Part shown: positions 1 to 10,311 of the stretch, piece after piece | Position numbering within the stretch: position 1 is the stretch's first letter | Layout: the number at the start of each line of letters is the position of its first letter | DNA from: Synechococcus sp. PROS-U-1 | GTDB lineage: Bacteria > Cyanobacteriota > Cyanobacteriia > PCC-6307 > Cyanobiaceae | Reading direction: 5' to 3' | Assembly: GCF_014279755.1 (NCBI RefSeq) | Contig: NZ_CP047951.1 | Location: forward strand, 248,001 to 312,000 | Length of the DNA: 64,000 nt | Position numbers and translations under genes: made by a program | The notes under the pieces: model-generated | The model's input: the letters and a program-made list of their open reading frames with translations, nothing else | Databases searched by the model: none | What the model was told of the DNA's origin: nothing

Positions 1-2205
<2,205 letters not shown>

Positions 2206-2218
2206 GTCATCGGTCCCC

Positions 2219-2770
2219 TCAATCGTTGCGGTCTTTCCAGCCGTCACGGCGCAGGCCTTTCCAGCGTCCACGCACTTGAAGAATGCGCTCCGCCAGTTCA
2301 CGGACGGCCCCATGGCCGCCCCGGCGGCGGAGCACCGCATCGGCACCCCGGCGGACGGGTCGGCAGGCGTCGGCGGGGGCGAACAACAGCCCGACAACAG
2401 GCCGAACGGCCAGGTCGTTGAGGTCATCCCCAACGAAGGCTGTCTGGTCTTCGCGCACCCCCAGCTGGTTCTGCAGGGACGTGAGGGCGGTTGGCTTGTC
2501 TTTGATGCCCACAAGGCAATGGCTGATGCCCAGTTGTCGGGCTCGCACCTCCGTCGCTCCCCCTTGCCCACCACTGAGGAAGGCGATCTCAAGACCAGCC
2601 TGCAGCAGCAGGCGGATGCCGAGTCCATCGCGCACATCAAAGCGCTTGCTCAATTGCCCTTCGGCATCGAACCAAAGGCCGCCGTCGGTGAGAACACCAT
2701 CCACATCCAACACGAGCAGCTGAACCGATCCCAATCGGCGCCGCAGCAACCACCAGCGCAGACGGTTCAC
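2219..2770 (-). CDS. kdsC: KdsC-like HAD phosphatase (Kdo-8-phosphate phosphatase)
   Basis: Small haloacid-dehalogenase phosphatase of the KdsC/YrbI type, expected to remove phosphate from 3-deoxy-D-manno-octulosonate 8-phosphate. The 183 residues lack a cap domain, as in KdsC. Motif I is LVLDVDGVLTDGG with the nucleophile and acid/base aspartates at residues 22 and 24. Motif II is FLSGG, the motif III lysine is in GIKDKP, and the motif IV acidic pair is in FVGDDLNDL. The GTG start overlaps the stop of the upstream isomerase gene by 4 bp (GTGA), so the two are translationally coupled. The pairing with a KdsD-type isomerase supports a role in Kdo or a related ulosonate. The substrate could differ in this lineage. 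Confidence 0.88.
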   Translation of the reverse strand: MNRLRWWLLRRRLGSVQLLVLDVDGVLTDGGLWFDAEGQLSKRFDVRDGLGIRLLLQAGLEIAFLSGGQGGATEVRARQLGISHCLVGIKDKPTALTSLQNQLGVREDQTAFVGDDLNDLAVRPVVGLLFAPADACRPVRRGADAVLRRRGGHGAVRELAERILQVRGRWKGLRRDGWKDRND

Positions 2771-3780
2771 GCGAGTCCCGCCTGCACCAGATCATGCAGG
2801 CGCAGCAGACCCATCAGTTGGTGTTCTTGATTGACCACCGGCAGCACCGAGATGGGTTTACGCCGGTTGTGCTCCATCTGCTCCAAGGCCTTCACGACCA
2901 GGACATCGGCCTTCACGGTGATCGGATCCGCGGTCATCAGGTCCTTTGCCGTCAGATGGGTCCATGTTTCAGGACTGTGATCCTGCAGCGCTCGGCGCAG
3001 GTCGCCATCCGTGAGGATGCCGAGCAGGCCTCCGGGGCTGTCCGGGTTCTCGACCCATCCACTGCCGATCCCATCGCGTGTCAGGCCGCCGATCACCTCG
3101 GGCAAGGGGGTGTGGGACTGGAGAGGATGCAATTGGCTCGCAGGCACCATCAGGTCGGCAGCCGTCAACGTCAGTTGTTTGCCAAGGGATCCGGCGGGGT
3201 GATTCAGCGCGAAGTCAGCCGGTGAGATGCCCCGTCGTTCCATCCACACCGCAGCCAGGGCATCACCGATGGCCATGGCCACGGCTGTGCTCGCGGTGGG
3301 GGCCAGGTTCAAGGGACACACCTCACGGTCCACGCCGGCTTCCAGCACGACATCACTGCCTCTGGCTAGCGAGGAGTCGGCGCGTCCAACGATCGCGATC
3401 CTGCCGGTACCGCGCCGTTTGAGATGGGGGAGCACCTCAATCAGCTCGCTGGTCTCGCCACTGTTGGAGAGAAGCAGGCAGACGTCCTCAGCGGCCACAA
3501 CACCCAGATCGCCATGCAGCGCGTCGGTGGGATTCAGAAAGAGGGCCATGAGCCCGATTGAGGAGAACGTGGCCGCGATTTTGCGAGCCACAATGCCGCT
3601 TTTACCTACACCGGTGATCACCAGCTTCGCCTTGCGATCTGCACAGCGCTCCAGCAGGGCGAGGGCTGCTTCTACCTGGTCGCTGTTCAACCGTTCTGCG
3701 GCAGTGGCAATCGCCGAGGCTTCCTCCTGAAGGCAGCGGGTGAGAGCGGACAAGGACGAGATCCGTGATGATCGGCCCAT
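2767..3780 (-). CDS. kdsD: KpsF/GutQ-type sugar-phosphate isomerase (arabinose-5-phosphate isomerase)
   Basis: Interconverts ribulose 5-phosphate and arabinose 5-phosphate, the first step toward Kdo. It has an N-terminal SIS domain (ITGVGKSGIVARKIAATF, then LLSNSGETSELIEVL) followed by two CBS domains in the C-terminal third (first from about TAADLMVPASQL, second from LTAKDLMTADPITV). The start is ATG at 3780 (MGRSSRISS), giving 337 residues, the normal family length. The frame stays open for 50 more codons upstream, but that stretch lies over the divergent cca gene and has no family similarity. Only about 15-18 bp separate the two start codons, so the promoters must lie inside the opposing coding regions or be shared. 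Confidence 0.9.
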   Translation of the reverse strand: MGRSSRISSLSALTRCLQEEASAIATAAERLNSDQVEAALALLERCADRKAKLVITGVGKSGIVARKIAATFSSIGLMALFLNPTDALHGDLGVVAAEDVCLLLSNSGETSELIEVLPHLKRRGTGRIAIVGRADSSLARGSDVVLEAGVDREVCPLNLAPTASTAVAMAIGDALAAVWMERRGISPADFALNHPAGSLGKQLTLTAADLMVPASQLHPLQSHTPLPEVIGGLTRDGIGSGWVENPDSPGGLLGILTDGDLRRALQDHSPETWTHLTAKDLMTADPITVKADVLVVKALEQMEHNRRKPISVLPVVNQEHQLMGLLRLHDLVQAGLA

Positions 3781-3798
3781 TGTCCTGCACGCCCCGTG

Positions 3799-5010
3799 AT
3801 GGAACTGCCCGGTGTGCCGACTTCGCTGCTGGAGGAGTTGCGGGAGGCGGCGGTCTCCATCGGTGTGTCTCGTTTGGCTCTGGTGGGTGGTGTTGTTCGT
3901 GATCAGCTGCTCCATCAACGCTTCGGCCATCCCTGGACCGGCGTCCCAGATCTGGATTGGGTGGTGGAGGGAGATGCGGTTGCTTTGGCGGCTGAGCTGG
4001 TCCGACGTTGCGGCTCAGACCGGCTGAAGGCCCTGCAGGAGTACGGAGCCTTCGGCACCGTGTCTCTCCAGCTGGATGGCACGCCCCTTGATCTCGCCAC
4101 GGCCCGGCAGGAGCATTACCCGGCACCGGCAGAAAACCCCGTCGTGCAGGCCGGAACGCTGACTGCTGATCTGGTGCGACGTGATTTCACGATCAATGCC
4201 ATGGCCATGGAGCTGGTGGCTGGTGAGCTGATCGATCTCCACGATGGCCAGGAGGATCTGGCATCAGGCCAGTTGCGTTTTCTGCATCGGTGCAGCGTTC
4301 AGGACGATCCCACCAGGGTGTTCCGTGCCGCCCGATACGCCGCGAGGTTGGAGTTCCAGCTGGCAGAGGAGAGCCGAGAGCAAATTCGCAGCACCGTTGA
4401 GCAGTGGCCCTGGGCCTGGCGCCAGGACGACCCTGCGCCGGCGGCACCGCCCGCCCTCTCGACGCGTTTGCGGATGGAATTGGATCGTTTGCTGGAGCGG
4501 GAACCCTGGCGTCAAGCGCTGGATCTGCTGGAGCAGTGGCAGGCGCTCCCCTTGTTGGATCGACAGCTCCAGAACGATCGACAGCGCACCAAGCGGCTGC
4601 GCTGGGCGCGCCGCCTCGGCCTGCCATTGATGCCTGTCTTGCTGATGGGGGCAGCTGATCCCGTCGCCGTAGCCCAGCGGTTGCAGATCCCTGGCCGTCA
4701 GCAGCAATGGTTGCAGCAATGTGCAGAGCTTCTGCACTGGTTGGATGTTGACCCGTTGCCCTTATCAGCGGGCCCGTCGGTTTGGTCCGCTGCTCTGGAA
4801 CAGCACAACTGGCAGCCGGAAGCGGTGGCGCTGGCTGTGACACTGCGGCCGAGGCCATGGAAACCCCTCCTGCGTTGGTGGGGACGCTGGCGCATGATTC
4901 AGGCGCCCCAGACGGCGCGCGACCTGATCGACATGGGTTGGCAGCCCGGGCCGGCCCTGGGTGAGGAGTTGCGCAGGCAGCGCAGCGCAGCGCAGGATCA
5001 AAGCCGATGA
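3799..5010 (+). CDS. cca: tRNA nucleotidyltransferase / poly(A) polymerase family protein
   Basis: Class II nucleotidyltransferase expected to add or repair CCA ends of tRNA. The N-terminal head shows the family signature LVGGVVRD, then the catalytic DLDW and a downstream RRDFTINAMAMEL motif. The neck motif is DDPTRVFRAARYAARL. At 403 residues it is the size of a cyanobacterial CCA-adding or A-adding enzyme; the sequence alone does not settle which. The tRNA gene at 53647-53719 has no encoded CCA, so such an enzyme is needed. GTG at 3796 could also be the start, but ATG at 3799 is the better codon. The stop overlaps the ATG of the next gene (ATGA at 5007). Confidence 0.9.
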   Translation: MELPGVPTSLLEELREAAVSIGVSRLALVGGVVRDQLLHQRFGHPWTGVPDLDWVVEGDAVALAAELVRRCGSDRLKALQEYGAFGTVSLQLDGTPLDLATARQEHYPAPAENPVVQAGTLTADLVRRDFTINAMAMELVAGELIDLHDGQEDLASGQLRFLHRCSVQDDPTRVFRAARYAARLEFQLAEESREQIRSTVEQWPWAWRQDDPAPAAPPALSTRLRMELDRLLEREPWRQALDLLEQWQALPLLDRQLQNDRQRTKRLRWARRLGLPLMPVLLMGAADPVAVAQRLQIPGRQQQWLQQCAELLHWLDVDPLPLSAGPSVWSAALEQHNWQPEAVALAVTLRPRPWKPLLRWWGRWRMIQAPQTARDLIDMGWQPGPALGEELRRQRSAAQDQSR

Positions 5011-6425
5011 AACGGAATTGGCTGCTGCTGGTGGCGGCTCTTTGCCTGGCCTTTGGTCTCCGGGTCTTGTCCCTGATCGATGCCACGGCGCTCTGGAGCG
5101 ATGAGTTGTACAGCGTCGGCAAGAGTTTCCAGCCCAGCTTCATCAGCCTGTTGGCCATGCTGAGGGAGGACACCCATCCCCCGGCTTACTACGGCCTGCT
5201 CTGGCTGTGGGGGCATCTGGTTGGCCAGAGCCCGGTCAGTCTTCGCTTGCTGTCTTGGCTCGCCTATCTGGCCGGTGGCCTGGTGATGGTTCGACAGGCG
5301 ATGGCCCTCGGGGGGGTGCGTCTCAGGGTGGCGGCCATTGCAGCGCTGCTGGCCTTCTGCAGCCCTTACCCGATCCGATTCGCGATCGAGGGCAAGAGTT
5401 ATGCGGTGCTGGTGCTGTTGGTGGCCTTGGCCTGGTGGTGGCGCCGGTCGGCCCATCCCATCGCCTACGGCGCCGTGGCGGGACTCGCCAGCCTGACGCA
5501 CTTTTATGGATTATTCGTGGTGCTGGCGGCCGCGGCTTGGGATGGTTGGCAGCGTCGCTGGACCATCGCCGTCGCTGCCCTGATCGGCGCCCTTCCCGCT
5601 TTGGCCTGGATGGCCTACGCGGCCGGCTACCTGTTCAGCACCCGGGCCGGAAGCTGGATCGGTGCGCCGGATTACGCCTTGTTCGAGGAGATCCTGGCCC
5701 GTGGCCTCGGGCTCTGGCCGCTTCCCAAGTTGGTCCTGATTCTGCTGTTGCTGGTGGTTCTCCGGCGCTGGGGAGGTCTGGGGCCTCTGCGTTGGCCAGA
5801 GCGGGATTTGCTCGATCGAAGCGGTCTGATTCCGTCTCTGCTGATGGTGGTTGGTGTTGTTGTCGTGTCGTTCGTGAAGCCGATGGCCTTCAGCCGCTAC
5901 TTCGTTGTGTTGTTGCCTTCAGTTGTCCCGGTCCTGGCAGTGTTGATCAGCCGTCTTGAGCTCAACCGCTTCGGGCGTAGCTGCGGTCTGATTGTGCTGG
6001 TGCTGTTGATGGCCAGCTGGTGGGGGCCAGGATTCAGCGAGCTCGATGCCGGCGTCGGTGGTGTGAGGGAACAGGACCAGTTCCGTCTGATCAGCCAGCG
6101 CACCAGCGGGCTGGAGGAGCGTTACAGCCCCCGGCCGCGGCTGTTCAACCTCAGCGACCGCATGGAAGCGGCGATGGGGCGGGTTCCCTTGCCGTCATCG
6201 CCATGGGGCGGAAGGGATGCTCTGGAACAACAACTGGAGGCGCGGGATCAGCCGAAGCAGCTCTGGCTGGCCAGCAGCGGCCCACCGCCGGCGATGGACC
6301 GCAAGCTCAAACCATTGCAAGAACTGGTTGAGCAGGCGGGTTTTCGCTGTGAACCACGAGCGAATGACCTCACCCATGCGCGGCTGTTGCGCTGCCGATC
6401 TGAATCCACGGGCCGTTCTGAATAA
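5007..6425 (+). CDS. membrane glycosyltransferase of the PMT/ArnT-like superfamily
   Basis: Polytopic membrane protein of 472 residues with an N-terminal signal-anchor and about nine further hydrophobic segments up to residue 330, then a soluble C-terminal tail. The first loop carries WSDELYSVG followed by DTHPPAYYGLLW, the arrangement of GT-C glycosyltransferases in which an Asp in the first periplasmic loop is catalytic and the sugar donor is a polyprenyl-phosphate sugar. Donor and acceptor cannot be read from sequence. It is translationally coupled to cca by ATGA, probably through compaction rather than shared function. Its last 56 bp overlap the end of the convergent selD fusion gene. Confidence 0.75.
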   Translation: MKRNWLLLVAALCLAFGLRVLSLIDATALWSDELYSVGKSFQPSFISLLAMLREDTHPPAYYGLLWLWGHLVGQSPVSLRLLSWLAYLAGGLVMVRQAMALGGVRLRVAAIAALLAFCSPYPIRFAIEGKSYAVLVLLVALAWWWRRSAHPIAYGAVAGLASLTHFYGLFVVLAAAAWDGWQRRWTIAVAALIGALPALAWMAYAAGYLFSTRAGSWIGAPDYALFEEILARGLGLWPLPKLVLILLLLVVLRRWGGLGPLRWPERDLLDRSGLIPSLLMVVGVVVVSFVKPMAFSRYFVVLLPSVVPVLAVLISRLELNRFGRSCGLIVLVLLMASWWGPGFSELDAGVGGVREQDQFRLISQRTSGLEERYSPRPRLFNLSDRMEAAMGRVPLPSSPWGGRDALEQQLEARDQPKQLWLASSGPPPAMDRKLKPLQELVEQAGFRCEPRANDLTHARLLRCRSESTGRSE

Positions 6426-8394
6426 GCCGTTCCGCGGCCGCGCTGGTGCAGGCCAGCAGCAGGGGGCCGCAGGTCTGCGGGTCCACCAGGAGCTCCAGCA
6501 GGGACGCTGAGGGAGGCTGGTTCAGTTGAACAGGGCCATCCAGCCACCGCCAGGCTGCTCGGTTGGAGGGTGACAGCGTGCTGGAGACGCCGCGGTCGAA
6601 CAGGTCGAACACACCCGGGTAGGCCGGGATGGCAGGACCATCCAGCTGGATCGCGAGTCCTGGTTCGCTCTCAAGCATTTCGCCCAGATGCCCGAGCAGG
6701 CCGAAACCGGTGATGTCGGTGCAGGCATGAACACCCTCACGGACGGGCTCCACCTGCTGAAGAAGCGTGTGCTGACTGCAGGCCATACCCTGCAGTGCCG
6801 TATCCAGATCGCGGGCGGAGGTGGCGCCGGTCATGGCCCCTGCAAACAGCACCCCGGTTCCAAGAGGGCGACTGATCAGTAGGGCATCCCCCGGCCGCAG
6901 GCCCGATTTCATCCAGGGTGATGTGCTGCTGCCGTTCACCGTCAGGGTGATCTGCACCCCCAGGCTTGCCGGCATGGGTGTGGCGCTTCGGGATTCCATC
7001 GTGTGTCCGCCGATCAGCTGGGCACCCTGCTCATCGAGGACCGAGCGGATTCCTGCGAGGGACTGCACCAGCAGCTCCTGCTGTTCGTCGGTAGGGACCA
7101 TCGGCAGCGTGATCGTCGCCATTGCGCTGGAGACCTTGGCCCCGCAGGCCCAGAGGTCAGAGCAGGCATGCAGGGCCGTCAGGCGCCCGTTGAGCCAGGG
7201 GTCACTCACCAGGGCTGGAAAGCCATCCACGCTTTGCAGCAGCTCAGGATGGTCAGGGAGACGGGCCGCATCTTCGGGCTGTCCCCCCAGCCCCACCCGT
7301 TCCAGAGCCGCGACAAGAGGTTGAGCTGGCAACTTGGCGGCACAACCCCGGCAGGCCATGGAAGCGGCCTCGCGCATCGAACTCGGCTGCTGAAAGCCGT
7401 CCATGAAGCTGCGGTCGATGCGTCGCTTCAGGCGCCAAAGCAGTGGGGATGGCCCCAGCTGCCAGGCTCCCCATCGTGCCCAAGCGGAATTTTGATACGT
7501 GCCGATCAGTTGCAGCGCCTGACGCTGCGGTCGCCAGGGGCGAAGTGGTTGGCCCTTGCAGGCCGCTTCCAGATTCGCGGCCAACGGGCGGCCGGCTCGC
7601 ACAGCCCACACCCCTGATGCTGCGCGAGGCGCTGTGCTGATCACGGCGCAGTCTCCGCTGGCAAATAGGGATCGATGGCCTTCCACCCTCAGACAGGCAT
7701 CCGTGAGAATCCGCCCATCGGGATCCAGCGGCAGTCCGGCTGTTGCCAACCAAGCGGGCCCTTGGCTTCCAGTGCACAGCAGGCTGGGTCCGCTGTGGTG
7801 GGTGTCGTCGTCGATCAAGGCGATGCGAGCCCGTTTCAGCACCTGCTGGATGGCTTGATCCAGCTGTCCCCTGCGTTGTTGCAACTGCAGTTCCCGCTGT
7901 GGCCAGCGGCGTCGCAGCGCCAGAGCGACTTCCAGGCCGGCAGCTCCCGCTCCGACCACCCGGAGTGGCCTTGGGTCGGTCCCGCCCTCGCTTTGCAGAA
8001 AGGCAAGCGAGGCTTCCAACGGTTTGATGGGGATCCCGATGGCGCTCGGTCGGCTGACGGCGCCCACGTCCAAACTGAGCAGATCAAAGTGCAGCGCTGG
8101 TCGCTGTTGGAGCCTCAGACAGTTCTGCTGGAGGTTTAATCCAGTGATTTCCGCTTCCACGAAGGCCACGCCTGCCCGATCACAAAGCTGGCGAAGGTCG
8201 ATGGCGAGCTCATCGCGTTGATAGAGGCCAGCGATCAACCCCGGCACCATGCCGGAATAAAGGGATGTGCTGGTGCGATTGACCAGGGTGATGCTGAGTT
8301 GTGGGCGTTGCTGCGGTCGCATCGCCCAGTGTTTGAGCAACAGGGCATGACTGTGGCCACCGCCGGCCAGGAGCAGCTGACCAGCTGCACTCAT
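6370..8394 (-). CDS. selD: pyridine nucleotide-disulfide oxidoreductase - selenide, water dikinase fusion (SelD)
   Basis: Two-domain protein of 674 residues. Residues 1-335 form an NDH-2/sulfide-quinone-reductase-like FAD oxidoreductase: dinucleotide motif GGGHSH at 11-16, a second Rossmann motif GAGAAG at 148-153 and the FAD-binding SLFASGDCAV near 242. Residues 345-674 form SelD, which makes selenophosphate from selenide and ATP. Active-site Cys351 and Lys354 are in GCAAKL, where a selenocysteine or cysteine is usual. Later SelD motifs include SDLWACGA and IGGHTMES. Selenophosphate is probably used for 2-selenouridine in tRNA, because no selenocysteine gene is in the window (inference). The stop overlaps galE's neighbour by design: its ATG at 8394 overlaps the galE stop (4 bp). 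Confidence 0.93.
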   Translation of the reverse strand: MSAAGQLLLAGGGHSHALLLKHWAMRPQQRPQLSITLVNRTSTSLYSGMVPGLIAGLYQRDELAIDLRQLCDRAGVAFVEAEITGLNLQQNCLRLQQRPALHFDLLSLDVGAVSRPSAIGIPIKPLEASLAFLQSEGGTDPRPLRVVGAGAAGLEVALALRRRWPQRELQLQQRRGQLDQAIQQVLKRARIALIDDDTHHSGPSLLCTGSQGPAWLATAGLPLDPDGRILTDACLRVEGHRSLFASGDCAVISTAPRAASGVWAVRAGRPLAANLEAACKGQPLRPWRPQRQALQLIGTYQNSAWARWGAWQLGPSPLLWRLKRRIDRSFMDGFQQPSSMREAASMACRGCAAKLPAQPLVAALERVGLGGQPEDAARLPDHPELLQSVDGFPALVSDPWLNGRLTALHACSDLWACGAKVSSAMATITLPMVPTDEQQELLVQSLAGIRSVLDEQGAQLIGGHTMESRSATPMPASLGVQITLTVNGSSTSPWMKSGLRPGDALLISRPLGTGVLFAGAMTGATSARDLDTALQGMACSQHTLLQQVEPVREGVHACTDITGFGLLGHLGEMLESEPGLAIQLDGPAIPAYPGVFDLFDRGVSSTLSPSNRAAWRWLDGPVQLNQPPSASLLELLVDPQTCGPLLLACTSAAAERLIQNGPWIQIGSATAAHG

Positions 8395-9425
8395 GAGTTG
8401 TTCCGGTACCCCGTTGGGTTGGCCTGTTGCCAGGCCCAGCCATCACGGCACATCTCCTCCAGGGTTCGACGGGCGCTCCAGCCGAGCATGGTCTGCGCAC
8501 TCTGGGGGCAGGCCTCCAGGCGGGGCACATCTCCGGCTCGACGCTCAACGAGCTCGTAGGGAATCGTCAACCCTGTGGCCTGCTCAAATCCGTGCACCAC
8601 CTCCAGCACGCTGAGTCCACGGCCGGTGCCGATGTTCAGCGTCAGGGGATCGGCGTTTTGCCGCTGGAACAAACGGTCCAGGGCCACGCCATGGGCTTCG
8701 GCCAGATCCATCACGTGCAGGTAATCGCGAATGCCGGTGCCATCGGGTGTGGCGTAGTCCTGGCCGAAGATGCGCAACCGTTCGCGACGGCCTGCGGCCA
8801 CCTGGGTGATGAAGGGGAACAGATTGTTGGGTGTTCCCATCGGGTCTTCACCGATCTGCCCGCTGGGGTGCGCACCAACCGGATTGAAGTAGCGAAGACA
8901 GGCCACCTGCCAGGAGCCTGCGCGGCACAGGGCCCCCAGTATCTGCTCCACCGCAACTTTGGTCTGGGCATACGGGTGAATCGGTGCCATCGGCATGTCT
9001 TCCCGCAACGGAAACGTTTGGGGTTCGCCGTAGACGGTGGCTGTGCTGCTGAACACCAGGGTCCGGCAATCGTGGCGGTCCATGGCCGCTGCCAGAACCC
9101 GGCTGCCGTTCACATTCACATCCCAGTAGTGAAGCGGGTTGGCGACGGATTCTCCAACGGCTTTCAGACCGGCGAAATGAATCACGCCATCCACCGTTCC
9201 GGCCGTGCGGAAGGCCTGATCCACCGCCTTGGGGTCCCGGACATCCCCCTCCACCAGGGTCAGCTGGGTCGAGCCCGCCAGCTCCTGCACCCGCCGAAGA
9301 GCCTCTGGACTGCTGTTGTCGAAGTTGTCGAGCACCACAATCTCGTGGCCCTGCTCGAGCAGAACAAGGCAGGTATGACTCCCAATGAAGCCGGCACCGC
9401 CGGTGACGAGGACTCGCCGGCCCAT
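8391..9425 (-). CDS. galE: UDP-glucose 4-epimerase GalE
   Basis: Interconverts UDP-glucose and UDP-galactose in the cytoplasm using bound NAD. Extended SDR fold: VTGGAGFIGSH at the N terminus, DNFDNSSPEAL for the adenosine ribose, VFSSTATVYGE with the catalytic Ser/Thr, and YAQTK for the Tyr-Lys pair. At 344 residues from ATG 9425 it matches the GalE family. The frame extends 62 codons upstream of this ATG without family similarity and into the divergent gene's leader, so 9425 is preferred. It overlaps the selD-fusion start by 4 bp. UDP-galactose feeds surface polysaccharides made with the nucleotide sugars from 17140-20551. Confidence 0.94.
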   Translation of the reverse strand: MGRRVLVTGGAGFIGSHTCLVLLEQGHEIVVLDNFDNSSPEALRRVQELAGSTQLTLVEGDVRDPKAVDQAFRTAGTVDGVIHFAGLKAVGESVANPLHYWDVNVNGSRVLAAAMDRHDCRTLVFSSTATVYGEPQTFPLREDMPMAPIHPYAQTKVAVEQILGALCRAGSWQVACLRYFNPVGAHPSGQIGEDPMGTPNNLFPFITQVAAGRRERLRIFGQDYATPDGTGIRDYLHVMDLAEAHGVALDRLFQRQNADPLTLNIGTGRGLSVLEVVHGFEQATGLTIPYELVERRAGDVPRLEACPQSAQTMLGWSARRTLEEMCRDGWAWQQANPTGYRNNS

Positions 9426-9482
9426 GTCTTCAATTCGTTCAGTCTTCTGATTCTGAATCAGCTTGATTGCAAAAGCCTGACG

Positions 9483-9504
9483 CCCTAGGCAATCGAACCT
9501 AGGG
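9483..9504. repeat. inverted repeat in the galE / peptidyl-prolyl isomerase divergent region
   Basis: Perfect 7-bp inverted repeat, CCCTAGG at 9483-9489 and CCTAGGG at 9498-9504, with an 8-nt spacer. It lies 22 bp before the GTG start at 9526 and 58 bp upstream of galE, in the only divergent gap of this part. It could be an operator or a leader hairpin; there is no T-tract, so it is not a classical terminator. Confidence 0.45.
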
Positions 9505-9525
9505 TTCGCGCGTTGCGTTGGGCTT

Positions 9526-10311
9526 GTGGAAAGCGGAACGGTAGTTCCTGAGTTGCGACGTTCAATCGGAGCGGAAGGTCGTGCCCTGCTCAAACGGTTC
9601 AACCTGCTCAATCCTTTGGTGGAGCAGATGGTGACCCGCGAGGCGATCGCCGCCGTCGTGGTTCCCGAGGATCAGCTCGAGGAGGCGCAGCGTGGCTTGC
9701 TCCAGCAGCGTGGTTATGACGGCATCGAGCAGTGGGCGGAGCTGCTGGACGAGTTGGGGCGGAGCGAGGAGGAGGTGTTCGAGCGTCTTCGCCACGGCAT
9801 CCGTCGCCGCAGCTTCATGCGGGAGCGTTTCGCGGCCAAGGCGGAAGCACGCTTCCTGGAACGCAAGAACCAGCTGGATCAGGTGGTGTACAGCCTCCTG
9901 CGTCTTGAGAACAGCTTTCTGGCGCGAGAGCTCTACCTGCAGATTGAATCCGGCGAATCCAACTTCGCCGATCTGGCCAAGCGCTACGCCGAGGGACCGG
10001 AACGCAACACCAATGGAATCGTGGGCCCGGTTTCTCTCACCCAGGCGCATCCGACCTTGGTGGAGAAGCTACGGGTCGCTCAGCCCGGTGTCTTGCTGGA
10101 ACCTTTCCGAATCTCGGACTGGTGGCTGGTCGTTCGTTTGGAGCGTTACTCGCCGGCCACGTTCACCGATGAGGTCTCCGACCAGATGTGCCAAGAAATG
10201 TTCGACGCCTGGATCGATGAGGAAACCGCCACGAGTTTGAGCCAGCTGGCGTCCGAGACAACGGATTCGGCGCCCACTAGTGATTTCAGCGATTTCAGCA
10301 TCTCCCGATGA
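9526..10311 (+). CDS. parvulin-like (PpiC-type) peptidyl-prolyl isomerase family protein
   Basis: 261-residue protein without a recognisable signal peptide. The C-terminal half (about residues 125-210) resembles PpiC/SurA parvulin domains: GESNFADLAKRYAEGPERNTNG, with the gap-GIVGPV pattern typical of the fold, preceded by a helical N-terminal region rich in Arg and Glu. It starts with GTG at 9526 and overlaps the following ABC exporter gene by 4 bp (ATGA), so it belongs to the secretion operon. I infer a chaperone or foldase role for the exported substrate or for exporter assembly. Catalytic activity is uncertain because the parvulin active-site histidines are not obvious. Confidence 0.72.
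   Translation: MESGTVVPELRRSIGAEGRALLKRFNLLNPLVEQMVTREAIAAVVVPEDQLEEAQRGLLQQRGYDGIEQWAELLDELGRSEEEVFERLRHGIRRRSFMRERFAAKAEARFLERKNQLDQVVYSLLRLENSFLARELYLQIESGESNFADLAKRYAEGPERNTNGIVGPVSLTQAHPTLVEKLRVAQPGVLLEPFRISDWWLVVRLERYSPATFTDEVSDQMCQEMFDAWIDEETATSLSQLASETTDSAPTSDFSDFSISR

Noticed and set aside
2767-3780. Longer kdsD start at 3930
   Set aside because: The added 50 residues are low-complexity and lie over cca; homologues begin near MGRSSR.
8427-9488. 353-codon plus-strand frame opposite galE
   Set aside because: Shadow frame; no RBS and no recognisable domain, while galE is certain.
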